Below, in pieces: positions 17,783-27,896 of a stretch of 64,000 nucleotides of DNA; position 1 is the first letter of the stretch; every line of letters starts with the position of its first letter. Below the pieces are notes generated by a model, which was not told where the DNA came from, searched no databases, and saw only the letters and a list, made by a program, of their open reading frames with translations. The translations under genes were made by a program, and so were the position numbers. Source of the stretch: Hahella sp. (GTDB lineage: Bacteria; Pseudomonadota; Gammaproteobacteria; Pseudomonadales; Oleiphilaceae); the NCBI GenBank assembly GCA_028280065.1, contig JANQMN010000088.1, positions 48,241-112,240 of the forward strand, read 5' to 3'.

Positions 17783-20700
17783 ATGCGAAAAACCGGAATC
17801 CTGCAAAGCTTGTTTGCCATGTTGTTGATGGCATGTTCGATGGGTTTGTACGCGGGACAATTGACCATCAATTTATCCAGTGCACAATCCGGCAATGCCA
17901 TTGTTGAGCAACGAATTGATGTTTACGAGTTGCACGCGGACGGCAGTAAGAAGTGGAAAGCTCGCGAAAATACCGACATTTCCGGTAAAGCGGTATTCGA
18001 GTTGGAAGGCCTGGGTGAAGGCAATGAATTTGTTGCCCAAACCACAGCGTATAGCGACTACCGGTATACCACAGAGCCCATTACTCAGACTGGAGATCTT
18101 AATATTGCATTGGGATCGGTTGCGGTAAAGCTGCGAAATGGTTCCCTGGCAGGTAAGCCGCCAATGCCGGAAACACGGGTGGACATTAACCGGTTGGTGG
18201 ATGGCAAGCGCAAGTGGTTCGGTCGTGCCAAAACGGATTCGAACGGTTATGCCTATATTGATTTGCCTGGCCTGGATAGCGGTGAAGTTTATATTCTTAA
18301 AGCCAACAGCACGGTAAACGGTGATTCCAAGCTAAGCCGGGAAATTCACGAGACAGGTAATCATGAGTTTGTTGTCGGTAATCCGGCATTGTCGGTAGTT
18401 GTTAAGGATGATGAGTCCGGACAACCCATCCAGGACGAAAAAATTACCGTTTATCGTTTAGCTGAAGATGGCAAGCTGAAATGGACTACCAGAAAAACCA
18501 CGGATGCGGAAGGTAAAGTCGTTTTCGATCTGGACGGCATCGATACCGGCGAAAAGTTCCAGCTGCATGCCAGGGTATTCAATAACTTCACCGCCAAGAG
18601 CGACTACTTAACTCAGTCTGGTAGTTTGACCTGGCGTCTCGGAACGCTTCGGGCAACGCTGACCAATAGCTCGGTAACGCCTGCGCAGCCGTTGGCAGAA
18701 CACGAAGTAATCATTCAGTTGCAAAAAGACGATGGGAAGTTCGGTTGGTTTGGTAAAGCCTGGACAGATGCTACGGGCGAGCTGAAGCTCAATCTCAATG
18801 GAATGGATGATGGCGCCGTTTATCGGTTGATGGCAAAAAGCACTGTCGATGGAAGTTACAAGTACAGTGAACCCTTCGATCAAAATGGCGTCGTCGAGTT
18901 TGCCGTCGGTAATACCCCGCTGCTGGTTTCCTTGCGCGACGATTCATCAGGCCAGCCCTTAAAAGAGTTGGAAGTCACTGCCTACGAAGTGGTCGCCGAC
19001 GGCAGCCTTAAATGGCATACCCGAAAGACCACCGATGCCAATGGCCGGGCCGTATTCGATTTGCTGGGTCTGGGAGAAGGGACCAAGTATCGGTTAAAGA
19101 CCAAAGCGTATAGCGATCAGTGGATCTATTCCGAAATCCTTGAGCAACCTGGCGACCTGGAATGGCGGGCCGGTAAGGTCCGGGTGGCGGTAATGGACGG
19201 CAGCGTTGCTCCCATGCAGCCGCTGGCGGGTCAAAAGGTCACGATTGAAAAACTGAAAGGCGATGGCAAGTATGGCTGGTTCTCCCATGCGACCACGAAC
19301 ACTGCCGGATTGTTGAAAATCGATTTACCCGACTTGCCGGCCGGCGCCGTTTATCGGTTGCGTGCGGCAAGTCCGGTCAACGGCGCTAAGAAATACAGTG
19401 AACCAATCAGCGAAAACGGCGATTATCAGTTTGCAGTCGGCAATACGCCACTGAGCGTCACCCTGTTGGACGATAAAACGGGTCAACCGCTTGCTGATCA
19501 GAAGGTGACGGCGTACCAAATTCTCGATGACGGCAGCAAACAATGGCGAGCCCATCAAACCACGGATGCGGAGGGATTCGCCTCTTTCGACCTGGAAGGT
19601 TTGGGCGAAGGTCAACAGTATTTACTACAGATTCGCGCTTTCAACAGCTTTACCTATTACAGCGACAAGTACAGCCAACCCGGTGTGCACACGCTTCGAT
19701 TGGGGCAGGTGCGGGTCGAGGTCCTGGATGGATCCGTACAACCTTTTGCAGCAATGCCGGAGGTGAAAGTCACGATTGAACAGCTGAGAGAAGACAACAA
19801 GTTCAAATGGTTTGCCGGCGCTACCACAGATGCGGACGGCAAGTTGAAAATTGATCTGCCGGGTTTCAACGACGGTGCAGTTTACCGGCTTCGCGCGGCC
19901 AGCCCGGTGAATGGCGCGAATAAGTACAGTGGCGAGTTAACCAAGAAGGGCGACTTTCAGTTTATCGTCGGCAATACGCCACTTAATGCGACGCTCCTGG
20001 ACGATGCATCCGGTCAGCCGCTGGTTGAACAGAAAGTTACCGCCTATGAGATTCTGGAAGGTGGCGACAAGCAATGGCGCGCCCACCAGACGACAGACAG
20101 CCAAGGGAATGTTTCATTCGATTTGGATGGTCTGGGTGCAGGGCGCAACTACGTTCTCCAGGTTCGGGCCTTTAACGGTTTCACTTATTACACAGAGAAA
20201 TACAGCGAACCGGGAACCCATACTCTGAGAATAGGCAAGGTGCGGGTGAGTGTGCTCAATGGTTCCACCGAGCCCCCAAGCGCATTGCAGGAAACCAAGG
20301 TTACCGTGCAGAGGCTCGATGCCGAAGGTAAATTCAAGTGGTATGCCGGTGCGACCACTGATTCTGACGGTAAAATTAAGATCGATCTACCGGATACGGA
20401 CAATGGCGCCACCTATCGGCTGGCCGCGAAAAGCCAGTTAACGGGCCATCATAAGTACAGCGACCCGATTATGGCGAATGGCGACTTTACTTTTGTGGTA
20501 GGAAATCCGGCGCTGAATGTGCTGCTCAAAAATGCCACCACCGGTACGCAACTGGTTGGCGAGAAAGTAACTGTCTATGAGTTTTTGGACGACGGCAGCA
20601 AGAAATGGATCACCCGCAGCGAAACGGATGACCAGGGAGCAGTCGTCTTTGATTTGGACGGCATATCCCAAGGGCGTCAATACCGCTTGTATGTAAAACC

Positions 20701-22996
20701 ATACGATGCCGGTCATGTCTACAGTTCCGTTGTTCAAGCTTATGGAGTATTCGATTTTCAGGTCGGTACCGTTCCGGTAACCCTGTTCAACACTGCCAGC
20801 CAATCGGTGATTACCGACAAGGATATTCATGCCTATCTGGTACAGCCGGACGGCAATTTGAAATGGGCCAAAAAGGGAACTTCTAACGCAGAGGGCCTGG
20901 TGTTGTTTGATTTGGAAGGTCTGGGTACGGGAGAAACCTATGTCCTGAAAACCCATAACCCATTTGGTCAGAACAAGCGCTATTACAGCAGCGTGATCAG
21001 TCAACAGGGTCCATACCTCTTTGAAATTACCGACGGCGATACCCAGCAACCGGATGTGGAGCCTCCGCAAGTAGCGGTGCTTAGCCCGGATGCCAGAACC
21101 ACTGTCCCGGCAGAAGGATTCCTGATAGCCGGCACGGCGACCGATAATCAGGCAGTCAGCAGGGTCAGTGTCATGGTGAGTGCGCCGGATCTGGCACCTG
21201 TGACAGGCGATGCGGAACTCAACGGCAACGGCGCGTGGCAGTTCTCTGTAGCGCCGGAAAACCTGGTGGCACTCGCGCCTTTGACTATTGAAGTCACTGC
21301 CTATGACGCGGTGAATAACAGCGCCAATGTAACACTAAACTATCAGGTTGCCGCGGCGGTGACCGATCAGGAAGCCCCGGTGGTTGCGGTTACTTCCCAT
21401 CAAACCGGCGATACCGTCAATAAAACCGGCGTCACTATTCGGGGGACGGCAACCGATGATGTCGGCGTTACCGAATTGTTGGCCAGCGTTACCGATCCTG
21501 CCTTGGGTGTGGTAATTAATGCCCAACCATTGTCTGTCGATGCCCAGACAGGTGAGTTCGTCCTGGTAATCCGCAACGGCCAGATGACTGTTGGAGAGAA
21601 TATTACCATCGACCTACTAGCTACTGACGGCGCGCAGCGACAGGGTTCGGCGAGCTTGACGCTGGTAGTTCAGGAAGTGTCCGGTGAACCCGTGCAAATG
21701 CTTAGCCGTTTGACCTTTGGCGCGACTCCCGAGCTGGTGGAGTATATTCAATCCGTCGGCCCTGACATGTTTCTGGCGGAACAGTTGAATCCTGAGTTAA
21801 TTGACAACAGCGCCTTTGAAGCCAGTTTGCCCAGCGGGACGCCAGACGACGTCAATGGATTGAAGGAATACACCTTGCGCCACATGCTCTACAGCCGTCG
21901 CCAGTTACAGGAGGTGATGACCTGGTTCTGGGATAACCACTTCAATACCAGTTACAGCTCCCATGGCAGCATTCAGTACGAAATCGACGAAAACAGCGGC
22001 TTCCGTCAGCATGCACTGGGCCGCTTCCGGGACCTTCTGGAAGTTTCCGCCAAGAGTCCGGCCATGATCTATTACCTCAATAACGCGGAGAATAACGCTG
22101 GCTCGCCCAACGAAAACTATGCCCGTGAGATTATGGAGTTGCATACTCTTGGAGTAGATGGTGGCTACACTTCGGCGGATGTGGCGGCGTTGGCGAGGAT
22201 CTTTACCGGTTGGCATGTGCAGAACGATGTATTCTTCTTTAATGCGGGTCAGCATAACTTTGAGGATAAATTCTTCCTCGGGCAAACCATTGTCGGTAGC
22301 GGACTTGCCGAAGGCGAAGAAGCATTGGATATTCTCGCCAGCCATCCTTCAACCGCCAACTACCTCTGTACCAAGCTGGTGCAACTGTTTGTCATGGATA
22401 CGCCAACGGATGTCCTTGTCAATGACTGTGCAGACACCTTCCTTGCCAACGACGGCAATATCGCCAGCGTTGTGGAGCGGCTGGTGTTGTCGCCGGAGTT
22501 CTCGGATCCAGGCATGTTCCGGAACAAGATCAAGACGCCGTTGGAGATGATTACAAGCGTGGTTCGCAACTTCTCGGTTTCCGTCGACTATCGTGATCTA
22601 GATTCCGCGATGCGGCGCATGGGCATGAACCTGTATTACAACTCCGTGCCCACAGGATGGTCGGAAATCGGCGAAGATTGGATCAATACCAATCTCTTGT
22701 TGCAGCGGACCCGGTTCGTCAATGACGTGGCCTACAACACCAATCCAAGCAACGATAACTACATCGATATCCGCACCCAGATGCTGGAGCTTGGATTGCA
22801 GACGCCGGAAGCGATAGTTGCCCATCTGTTACTCGTGGCAATGGGCGGCGACTATACGGAGTTGGAATACCAGATTGGTGTCGATGTACTCAATCAGGGA
22901 ACGGAACCGTTCGACATTAATGCAAGTGATGCCGAAACCCGGCTCAGACGGATGTTAGGTCATATTCTGAGTTATCCCGGTTATCAATTTCAGTAA
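17783..22996 (+). CDS. Secreted repeat protein with C-terminal DUF1800 domain
   Basis: A 1,737-residue exported protein. The ATG at 17783 is chosen because it opens a signal peptide (MRKTGILQSLFAMLLMACSM, cleavage likely after LYA). Residues ~25-1088 are twelve consecutive ~88-residue beta-rich repeats in strict alternation: type A (DDxSGQPL.xxKVTAYE..DGS.KWxxxxTTDAxG) and type B (DGS..P..xxKVTIxxLxxDxKxxWFxxATTD). Both end in a VGN/LGx hinge and resemble carboxypeptidase-regulatory or Cna-B-like modules. Two Ig-like domains follow (VAVLSPDARTTVPAEGFLIAG and VVAVTSHQTGDTVNKTG starts, ~1090-1300). The DUF1800 domain runs from about 1305 (MLSRLTFGATPELVEY) to the end. DUF1800 proteins pair with DUF1501 proteins, as here; biochemical function unknown. 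Confidence 0.85.
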   Translation: MRKTGILQSLFAMLLMACSMGLYAGQLTINLSSAQSGNAIVEQRIDVYELHADGSKKWKARENTDISGKAVFELEGLGEGNEFVAQTTAYSDYRYTTEPITQTGDLNIALGSVAVKLRNGSLAGKPPMPETRVDINRLVDGKRKWFGRAKTDSNGYAYIDLPGLDSGEVYILKANSTVNGDSKLSREIHETGNHEFVVGNPALSVVVKDDESGQPIQDEKITVYRLAEDGKLKWTTRKTTDAEGKVVFDLDGIDTGEKFQLHARVFNNFTAKSDYLTQSGSLTWRLGTLRATLTNSSVTPAQPLAEHEVIIQLQKDDGKFGWFGKAWTDATGELKLNLNGMDDGAVYRLMAKSTVDGSYKYSEPFDQNGVVEFAVGNTPLLVSLRDDSSGQPLKELEVTAYEVVADGSLKWHTRKTTDANGRAVFDLLGLGEGTKYRLKTKAYSDQWIYSEILEQPGDLEWRAGKVRVAVMDGSVAPMQPLAGQKVTIEKLKGDGKYGWFSHATTNTAGLLKIDLPDLPAGAVYRLRAASPVNGAKKYSEPISENGDYQFAVGNTPLSVTLLDDKTGQPLADQKVTAYQILDDGSKQWRAHQTTDAEGFASFDLEGLGEGQQYLLQIRAFNSFTYYSDKYSQPGVHTLRLGQVRVEVLDGSVQPFAAMPEVKVTIEQLREDNKFKWFAGATTDADGKLKIDLPGFNDGAVYRLRAASPVNGANKYSGELTKKGDFQFIVGNTPLNATLLDDASGQPLVEQKVTAYEILEGGDKQWRAHQTTDSQGNVSFDLDGLGAGRNYVLQVRAFNGFTYYTEKYSEPGTHTLRIGKVRVSVLNGSTEPPSALQETKVTVQRLDAEGKFKWYAGATTDSDGKIKIDLPDTDNGATYRLAAKSQLTGHHKYSDPIMANGDFTFVVGNPALNVLLKNATTGTQLVGEKVTVYEFLDDGSKKWITRSETDDQGAVVFDLDGISQGRQYRLYVKPYDAGHVYSSVVQAYGVFDFQVGTVPVTLFNTASQSVITDKDIHAYLVQPDGNLKWAKKGTSNAEGLVLFDLEGLGTGETYVLKTHNPFGQNKRYYSSVISQQGPYLFEITDGDTQQPDVEPPQVAVLSPDARTTVPAEGFLIAGTATDNQAVSRVSVMVSAPDLAPVTGDAELNGNGAWQFSVAPENLVALAPLTIEVTAYDAVNNSANVTLNYQVAAAVTDQEAPVVAVTSHQTGDTVNKTGVTIRGTATDDVGVTELLASVTDPALGVVINAQPLSVDAQTGEFVLVIRNGQMTVGENITIDLLATDGAQRQGSASLTLVVQEVSGEPVQMLSRLTFGATPELVEYIQSVGPDMFLAEQLNPELIDNSAFEASLPSGTPDDVNGLKEYTLRHMLYSRRQLQEVMTWFWDNHFNTSYSSHGSIQYEIDENSGFRQHALGRFRDLLEVSAKSPAMIYYLNNAENNAGSPNENYAREIMELHTLGVDGGYTSADVAALARIFTGWHVQNDVFFFNAGQHNFEDKFFLGQTIVGSGLAEGEEALDILASHPSTANYLCTKLVQLFVMDTPTDVLVNDCADTFLANDGNIASVVERLVLSPEFSDPGMFRNKIKTPLEMITSVVRNFSVSVDYRDLDSAMRRMGMNLYYNSVPTGWSEIGEDWINTNLLLQRTRFVNDVAYNTNPSNDNYIDIRTQMLELGLQTPEAIVAHLLLVAMGGDYTELEYQIGVDVLNQGTEPFDINASDAETRLRRMLGHILSYPGYQFQ

Positions 22997-23009
22997 AGGA
23001 GACAAGCAG

Positions 23010-24260
23010 ATGAACAGACGTCAATTTATGAAAGGTCTAATGGCATCGACAATGGGTGGCATGGCTGCATTGTCCGGGAATCCGTTTTCTCCTGCGATCA
23101 AGCTGGCAAATGCCGCGCCGGGTAAAACCTTGGTAGTGTTATTCCAGCGCGGGGGCTGTGACGGTCTCAATACCGTCATTCCCTATACCGAAAGCCGCTA
23201 CTACAGCATGCGGCCGACTATTGCCATTGCACCGCCCTCTGCCGATCCGGCGTCGGCCATCGACCTTAACGGGGTGTTCGGGCTCCATCCGGGGCTCGCA
23301 GCGATTGCGCCTTTCTTCGCTGCGGGCGAGTTGGCCGTGTTGCCAACCGTGCATTATCCGGATGCCAGCCGCTCTCACTTCGATTCCCAGATGTATATTG
23401 AAAGCGCGGCTAACAGTCGGGATATAGAGGGTTGGCTGAACCGCTACCTGCAGACCACGGGAGGTCCTGGCGATATCCGGGCGATAGGCTTCGGTAACGA
23501 GCTGCCTCAATCCTTGCGCGGAGATGTCACAGTTTCCTCGATGAATGACTTGCGTAGTTTCAGTCTGGGAATTCCGGATAACGATGAAGCCACGCTGTTA
23601 GCTAACTTATCCTCGGTATATGACGAGCTATCCCAGGATGGCCGGACCTATCGGCAGCTCCTCAACCGCTTCGGTTCGAGGTTGATCAGTGATGTCGAGA
23701 ATCTCAGGGATATAGATGCATCCGCCTACACTCCCGGCAACGGCGCGGTTTACCCGGGCCACAGCACCGGGCAGCAGCTACGGCAGGTAGCCCAGCTCAT
23801 CAAGTCGGGTGTCGGCCTGGAAGCGGCAACCGTCAGTATTGGCGGGTGGGATAATCACTCCAATCAGGGCGGCGGCGCAGCCGGCGGAACCCAATACAAT
23901 GCGCATGTGCGGTTTGCCGAGTCCATAGCGGCCTTCTGTACCGATATGGGAGCCGGGATGGCGGACGTTGTGCTTTTGACCTGTACCGAGTTCGGCCGGA
24001 CCGCGGAGGAAAACGGCAGCCTCGGGACCGATCATGGTTGGGCTTCAAGCTGGTTCGCCATTGGCGGCGGTATTCGAGGGGGTATTTATGGTGCCTGGCC
24101 GGGATTGGAAGAAGACCAGCTCCATAACGGCAGATACCTGGAAATGTCCGTTGATTATCGTGATGTGTTTGGAGACATTCTCACCCAGCATATGGCAGCC
24201 AACAACCTATCGGAGGTTCTGGCTGGACACGATTATTCGGCAGTAGGTTTGTTCGGCTAG
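23010..24260 (+). CDS. DUF1501 family secreted protein
   Basis: A 416-residue protein starting with a Tat signal peptide (MNRRQFMKGLMASTMGG, RRxFxK motif), implying export in folded form. LVVLFQRGGCDGLNTVIPY, GLHPGLAAIAPFF and the alkaline-phosphatase-superfamily-like end (LLTCTEFGRTAEENGSLGTD, then HGWA) are DUF1501 signatures, with metal-binding Asp/His residues preserved. It starts 13 bp after the DUF1800 gene and follows AAAGGAG, so the two form an operon. DUF1501/DUF1800 pairs are widespread in proteobacteria and planctomycetes; their substrate is unknown. Confidence 0.9.
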   Translation: MNRRQFMKGLMASTMGGMAALSGNPFSPAIKLANAAPGKTLVVLFQRGGCDGLNTVIPYTESRYYSMRPTIAIAPPSADPASAIDLNGVFGLHPGLAAIAPFFAAGELAVLPTVHYPDASRSHFDSQMYIESAANSRDIEGWLNRYLQTTGGPGDIRAIGFGNELPQSLRGDVTVSSMNDLRSFSLGIPDNDEATLLANLSSVYDELSQDGRTYRQLLNRFGSRLISDVENLRDIDASAYTPGNGAVYPGHSTGQQLRQVAQLIKSGVGLEAATVSIGGWDNHSNQGGGAAGGTQYNAHVRFAESIAAFCTDMGAGMADVVLLTCTEFGRTAEENGSLGTDHGWASSWFAIGGGIRGGIYGAWPGLEEDQLHNGRYLEMSVDYRDVFGDILTQHMAANNLSEVLAGHDYSAVGLFG

Positions 24261-24291
24261 CTAGAGAAACGGAAGCCGAAAGCGGTTGAAT

Positions 24292-24316
24292 AAAAGCCCT
24301 CGATTCGAGGGCTTTT
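24292..24316. terminator. Bidirectional rho-independent terminator
   Basis: Eleven-base arms AAAAGCCCTCG and CGAGGGCTTTT enclose a 3-base loop. T runs occur on both sides, so the hairpin can terminate both the DUF1501 gene and the convergent DUF4214 gene. Confidence 0.88.
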
Positions 24317-24361
24317 GACCTTAGGTAAGCCGGCTTGGCTTAGCCACTGTGATTCCATAGA

Positions 24362-26026
24362 TTACTGCATGTCGAAATCGAAAGTCCCCTGCAGGGTATC
24401 GCCTGTACCGGTAATGAAATTGAAGCTGCCGCTGGCAGAATATTCACCGACACTGGAAACGGTTACGGTACCGCTGATTCCGGATACCCACTGAGGATCT
24501 TCTGCCGTCCCTCCGAATACTGCAGAGACCGCGTCGGCTTCTACTTCACCGGCAGCCTGGGCGAAGCTGTTGACATTAAAGGTACCGGTGGTTATCTCTC
24601 CGGGGAAATCGAATTCAAAGTAAATCCAGTTATCCTGATAGGGCGCACCGAATCCGATGCTGCTTTGATCGATCTCGACGCTCGGCAACAGGTCCGACGG
24701 TGGAGTGAAGGTGCTGCTTGAGGTGAGTTGGTCGCGTTCGCCACAGACGCCGGTTGATGTGGATAGAGATGGGTACAGGGTTGAGGAAAATGCCAGATTG
24801 CCGAAATCAAAAGTCGAACTATCGGAAACTTTGATTGTCTCTACCTCGCCATACAGGGTTGCATCACAGTAAAGCTCTATTCGATAGGAGGCATCGTTGA
24901 TCTTGTAGTACTTATACGAGAATTCGCAGAGTTGGTCGGAGTCTTCATCTTGCTCAATTAGCAGGCTTTCCTCAAAATCATCGCTGGTCAATTGTTGAGG
25001 ACCATCATAGCAATCGGTATAGACCACATCGTTTACGTTGTTGAACTGAATGGCATTGACCGTTACGCCGTTGGCTGCAACTGAGTAATTTATTGTCACA
25101 TCGCCGGTAGGCAAACCGTCAAAGGCTTGGGAGCTACTGAAAGTAAAGTTGTATTTGGTGCGCCATACGCCGCTTTGCAGCAACAGGTCGAAGTCTTCCA
25201 CCGATACTTCAATGCCGTTGGAACCGGACCCGATCGTAACACTGACGGTGTCAGTTGAGGTTGCTCCGGATCCGTCGGTGACCGTCAGCTGAAAAGTATA
25301 GGTACCGTCGTCATTTGCGGTGAAGGTAGGATTGCTGATCGTATAGGACGAGAGCGCTATCGAACTGCCGCTGATCTGTTCCCAAAGATAGGTCAATCCG
25401 CCTTCTACGTCAGCGCCGCTGCCGCTTAGCTGTACCGCTTCCTGGGCGCCAGCCGTCTGATTAGAACCCGCTTCCGCGACTGGAGGGCATTGAGAATAGG
25501 CATCCGAACTATCCATCTCGGCAATGATCTGTGCAACCAGGTCATCGCTATAGATATTCGGGTTATTGGTATAACACTCGGCAACGGTGAGTTTGTTTGC
25601 CAGCAGGTCTCTGTCATCCTCTGCATCGTCGTTATCCTGCGCACCATGTATGTAAGCAATAATCAGGGATTCCGGTGGAACCGCGCCACTTTCCAGTTGG
25701 CCGACCCAATATTCCAGGCCTGCCTGATCCGGCTGCCGGTTCAAGAGGTTTTCATAGACCTTGACTGCCAACTCAGAGAAAGTGAGTTGACCGTAGTTCT
25801 CTAGATACTCCGGCTGTTCATTAACGATGTTAGCGCGGATTTGATCAACCGTGATGTTGCCTAAATCCACCTGCTCCGTCCAATAGGCTAAGCCGGCCGC
25901 ATCTGCAGCCCGTCCCAGATAGCCAATGTACATCTGTTGAATTTGCTGAGCTGTTGTCAGCTCAGCATTGACTTGTGATGCCAAAGCCAGCAAGCAAGTG
26001 CCGATTGTAAGTGATGATTTGAGCAT
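24362..26026 (-). CDS. Secreted DUF4214 and PKD-like domain protein
   Basis: A 554-residue exported protein. The start follows AGGAGGGG; a signal peptide (MLKSSLTIGTCLLALASQVN) is cleaved near NAE. Residues ~25-150 hold two DUF4214 units (MYIGYLGRAADAAGLAYWTE and YENLLNRQPDQAGLEYWVGQ), modules frequent in secreted and surface proteins. Residues ~180-265 form a PKD/Ig-like domain (VAEAGSNQTAGAQEAVQLSG). The C-terminal 290 residues are acidic, beta-rich and have several cysteines, without a recognised family. No enzyme motif is visible, so it may bind or scaffold extracellular material. It faces the DUF1800/DUF1501 operon across a shared terminator. Confidence 0.75.
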   Translation of the reverse strand: MLKSSLTIGTCLLALASQVNAELTTAQQIQQMYIGYLGRAADAAGLAYWTEQVDLGNITVDQIRANIVNEQPEYLENYGQLTFSELAVKVYENLLNRQPDQAGLEYWVGQLESGAVPPESLIIAYIHGAQDNDDAEDDRDLLANKLTVAECYTNNPNIYSDDLVAQIIAEMDSSDAYSQCPPVAEAGSNQTAGAQEAVQLSGSGADVEGGLTYLWEQISGSSIALSSYTISNPTFTANDDGTYTFQLTVTDGSGATSTDTVSVTIGSGSNGIEVSVEDFDLLLQSGVWRTKYNFTFSSSQAFDGLPTGDVTINYSVAANGVTVNAIQFNNVNDVVYTDCYDGPQQLTSDDFEESLLIEQDEDSDQLCEFSYKYYKINDASYRIELYCDATLYGEVETIKVSDSSTFDFGNLAFSSTLYPSLSTSTGVCGERDQLTSSSTFTPPSDLLPSVEIDQSSIGFGAPYQDNWIYFEFDFPGEITTGTFNVNSFAQAAGEVEADAVSAVFGGTAEDPQWVSGISGTVTVSSVGEYSASGSFNFITGTGDTLQGTFDFDMQ

Positions 26027-26045
26027 GTGGTTTCCCCTCCTGTTG

Positions 26046-26852
26046 TTAAGTTATTGGTTCTTTGACCGCCTGTCGCTTAAATACTTCAAAGGCGCGCTGA
26101 ATTTCTTGCGCCTTCGCCACTGCTTTTGCAATCGCATCGGGTGAAGCTCTCTGGGCAATGAGTTTGTCCGGGTGATGCTGTTTCATCAGGCGCCGATACT
26201 GTAGTTTAACTTGTTCAAATGAAGCCGCCGGGTTTACTTTGAGAATTTTACCGGCCTGCTGTTTTGACAGTGCCGTTTCGCTAGCGGCCTGCCGGCTTTG
26301 GAACTCAGTGACCTGGTCTAGCAGCCTTTTAAAGGCGGTAACAGGTAATCCCAGGTTTTCTCGCAGCAGATGCAACGCTTGCATTTGCTGCGGATTAGGT
26401 GGTCCGTTTGGGCTGCAGACTTGAATCGCGATACCGAGTAGGGCAATCGCATCTTGCGGCGCCCAGAAAACCAACTGGCTCAGCTTTCTGAGAGCGACAG
26501 GGTCTAGTCCGGCATCGGTCAGACCCTGTTGAAAGGCGGTATTGGCATTTTTCGCTGCATTCGGGCCAAGCTGCAATTGCCGAATAAGCGGTTGCAGGTT
26601 TGGATAAAAACCGGCGTGCTGTGAGTCCATTGCAGTTAAGCAACCGAGAATGCGAAAAATGGCGGGAATGGTTCCGGCGTCGTCCGCTCCGGTTCGATTG
26701 CCTTCTATTCGGAAATCCATTCCGGGAAGCTGACCGGTAAGCCATAAGTCGATCAACTTATCCCATTGGCTACCCCAGGCTTGGCCCATAACCGCACCCA
26801 CGGGGCCGCCCGCCGCGAAGCCGAGCATACTGCCAAAGAATTTGCCCCACAT
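26046..26852 (-). CDS. djlA: DnaJ-like co-chaperone DjlA
   Basis: A 268-residue protein. The ATG at 26852 is preceded by AAGGAG and gives MWGKFFGSMLGFAAGGPVGA, the typical DjlA N-terminal membrane helix with glycine-rich face. A TerB-like central domain follows, then a C-terminal J domain with the intact HPD tripeptide (LMKQHHPDKL). DjlA stimulates DnaK at the inner membrane. An open extension upstream of the ATG is not needed. Gene order with the LCM-type methyltransferase and YiiX-like gene upstream suggests a small minus-strand cluster. Confidence 0.88.
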   Translation of the reverse strand: MWGKFFGSMLGFAAGGPVGAVMGQAWGSQWDKLIDLWLTGQLPGMDFRIEGNRTGADDAGTIPAIFRILGCLTAMDSQHAGFYPNLQPLIRQLQLGPNAAKNANTAFQQGLTDAGLDPVALRKLSQLVFWAPQDAIALLGIAIQVCSPNGPPNPQQMQALHLLRENLGLPVTAFKRLLDQVTEFQSRQAASETALSKQQAGKILKVNPAASFEQVKLQYRRLMKQHHPDKLIAQRASPDAIAKAVAKAQEIQRAFEVFKRQAVKEPIT

Positions 26853-26959
26853 GGAAATCTCCTTGAGCCTGATACTGCTCATGCTCCCTAATGCCGGCGT
26901 CGAATGAATGAAATTTGAGGATCTATACTAGCCGGAAACAGGCGCGGCATGTCAAGCAA

Positions 26960-27856
26960 TTAAATGCGCGCATGTATTAGTTTGAACAAATAGATTCCAT
27001 GCTCGGCAAAGTCCCTTGGATCGAGTACTTCCACCTGTCTGAAACCGCACTCCAGCAGGCAGGATCGGATTTCATCCGTGGACTGAAAATGCAGAGGTAC
27101 CTGTTGTTGGGTTAGCATTTCAATGGTTTTTATACCCAGACGCAGCGGCAGTGACTTTTCATAGACCGGTAGTCTCGGCCAAATCTCGAACAGGTAGCTG
27201 CTCCCTGGGGATGCACCGAGTTGCAATGCCAAGCGCCGCCAAAAGTCTTGAATGGTGTCCAGGGAAAAATAATTGACCAGACCTTCAGTGACGACCACTT
27301 TAGGCTGGGAGATATCCAAAGTCTTGCGCAATACCGCGCCAGGACTAAGTGCGCCTTTAGTCCGCAGTATATTTATCGGTACGACGGTCAGGCGCTTATC
27401 CCGCAACCGGAGCGAAGTGAGCTTTGCCGATTTCCAGTTCGTCATTTCCGGTAAATCGGCTTCCACGTACTGTAGATTAGGGTCGGCAAATTGCTCCAGA
27501 ATACGCCAGCTTCTGAAGGAAAGTCCGCTGGCAATTTCCAGTATTTGGGAGACGCCCTGATGCAGTTCTTCGGCCACCAGCCGGTCAATCAGTTGGTGGC
27601 GAACCAATAGCATCTGTTCGAGGTCGGCTTGATACAGTTTAGCGTTCAGCCATCCAAACGGCCGGTGGCTTTGATAGAGCAATTTGCCTTTCCAGGTGCT
27701 GGTTCCTTTCGGCGACAAGCCGTTTTCAGACCAAACCTGCCCGGTAAAGTAAGCCGTAAGGCTAACCGGTGATGTATCCTGGTCCGTAATCTTCTTTCTT
27801 AGCCGGTTGAAAATCACCATGGCGGGCGATCCTGATAATGATCCAGGGAAGTTCAA
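26960..27856 (-). CDS. Leucine-carboxyl-methyltransferase-family SAM methyltransferase
   Basis: A 298-residue protein of the LCM/PPM1-like class of methyltransferases. SAM motif I is ILEIASGLSFRSW near residue 105; an acidic residue after strand 2 lies in YVEADLPEM, and VVTEGLVNYF matches the family's later motif. Related bacterial proteins methylate carboxyl groups of polyketides or unknown acceptors; the acceptor here is unknown. The first 12 codons may be non-coding, with a second ATG at 27820 (MVIFNRLRKK). It ends 107 bp before djlA. Confidence 0.78.
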   Translation of the reverse strand: MNFPGSLSGSPAMVIFNRLRKKITDQDTSPVSLTAYFTGQVWSENGLSPKGTSTWKGKLLYQSHRPFGWLNAKLYQADLEQMLLVRHQLIDRLVAEELHQGVSQILEIASGLSFRSWRILEQFADPNLQYVEADLPEMTNWKSAKLTSLRLRDKRLTVVPINILRTKGALSPGAVLRKTLDISQPKVVVTEGLVNYFSLDTIQDFWRRLALQLGASPGSSYLFEIWPRLPVYEKSLPLRLGIKTIEMLTQQQVPLHFQSTDEIRSCLLECGFRQVEVLDPRDFAEHGIYLFKLIHARI

Positions 27857-27896
27857 TTGGCCATGCTCTCACAATCCCCCCTGACTTCCAATGTAT

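Noticed and set aside
20438..21070. 210-codon open frame on the minus strand
   Set aside because: It lies fully opposite the repeat region of the DUF1800 gene, whose protein has clear domain structure; repeated codons keep the antisense frame open.
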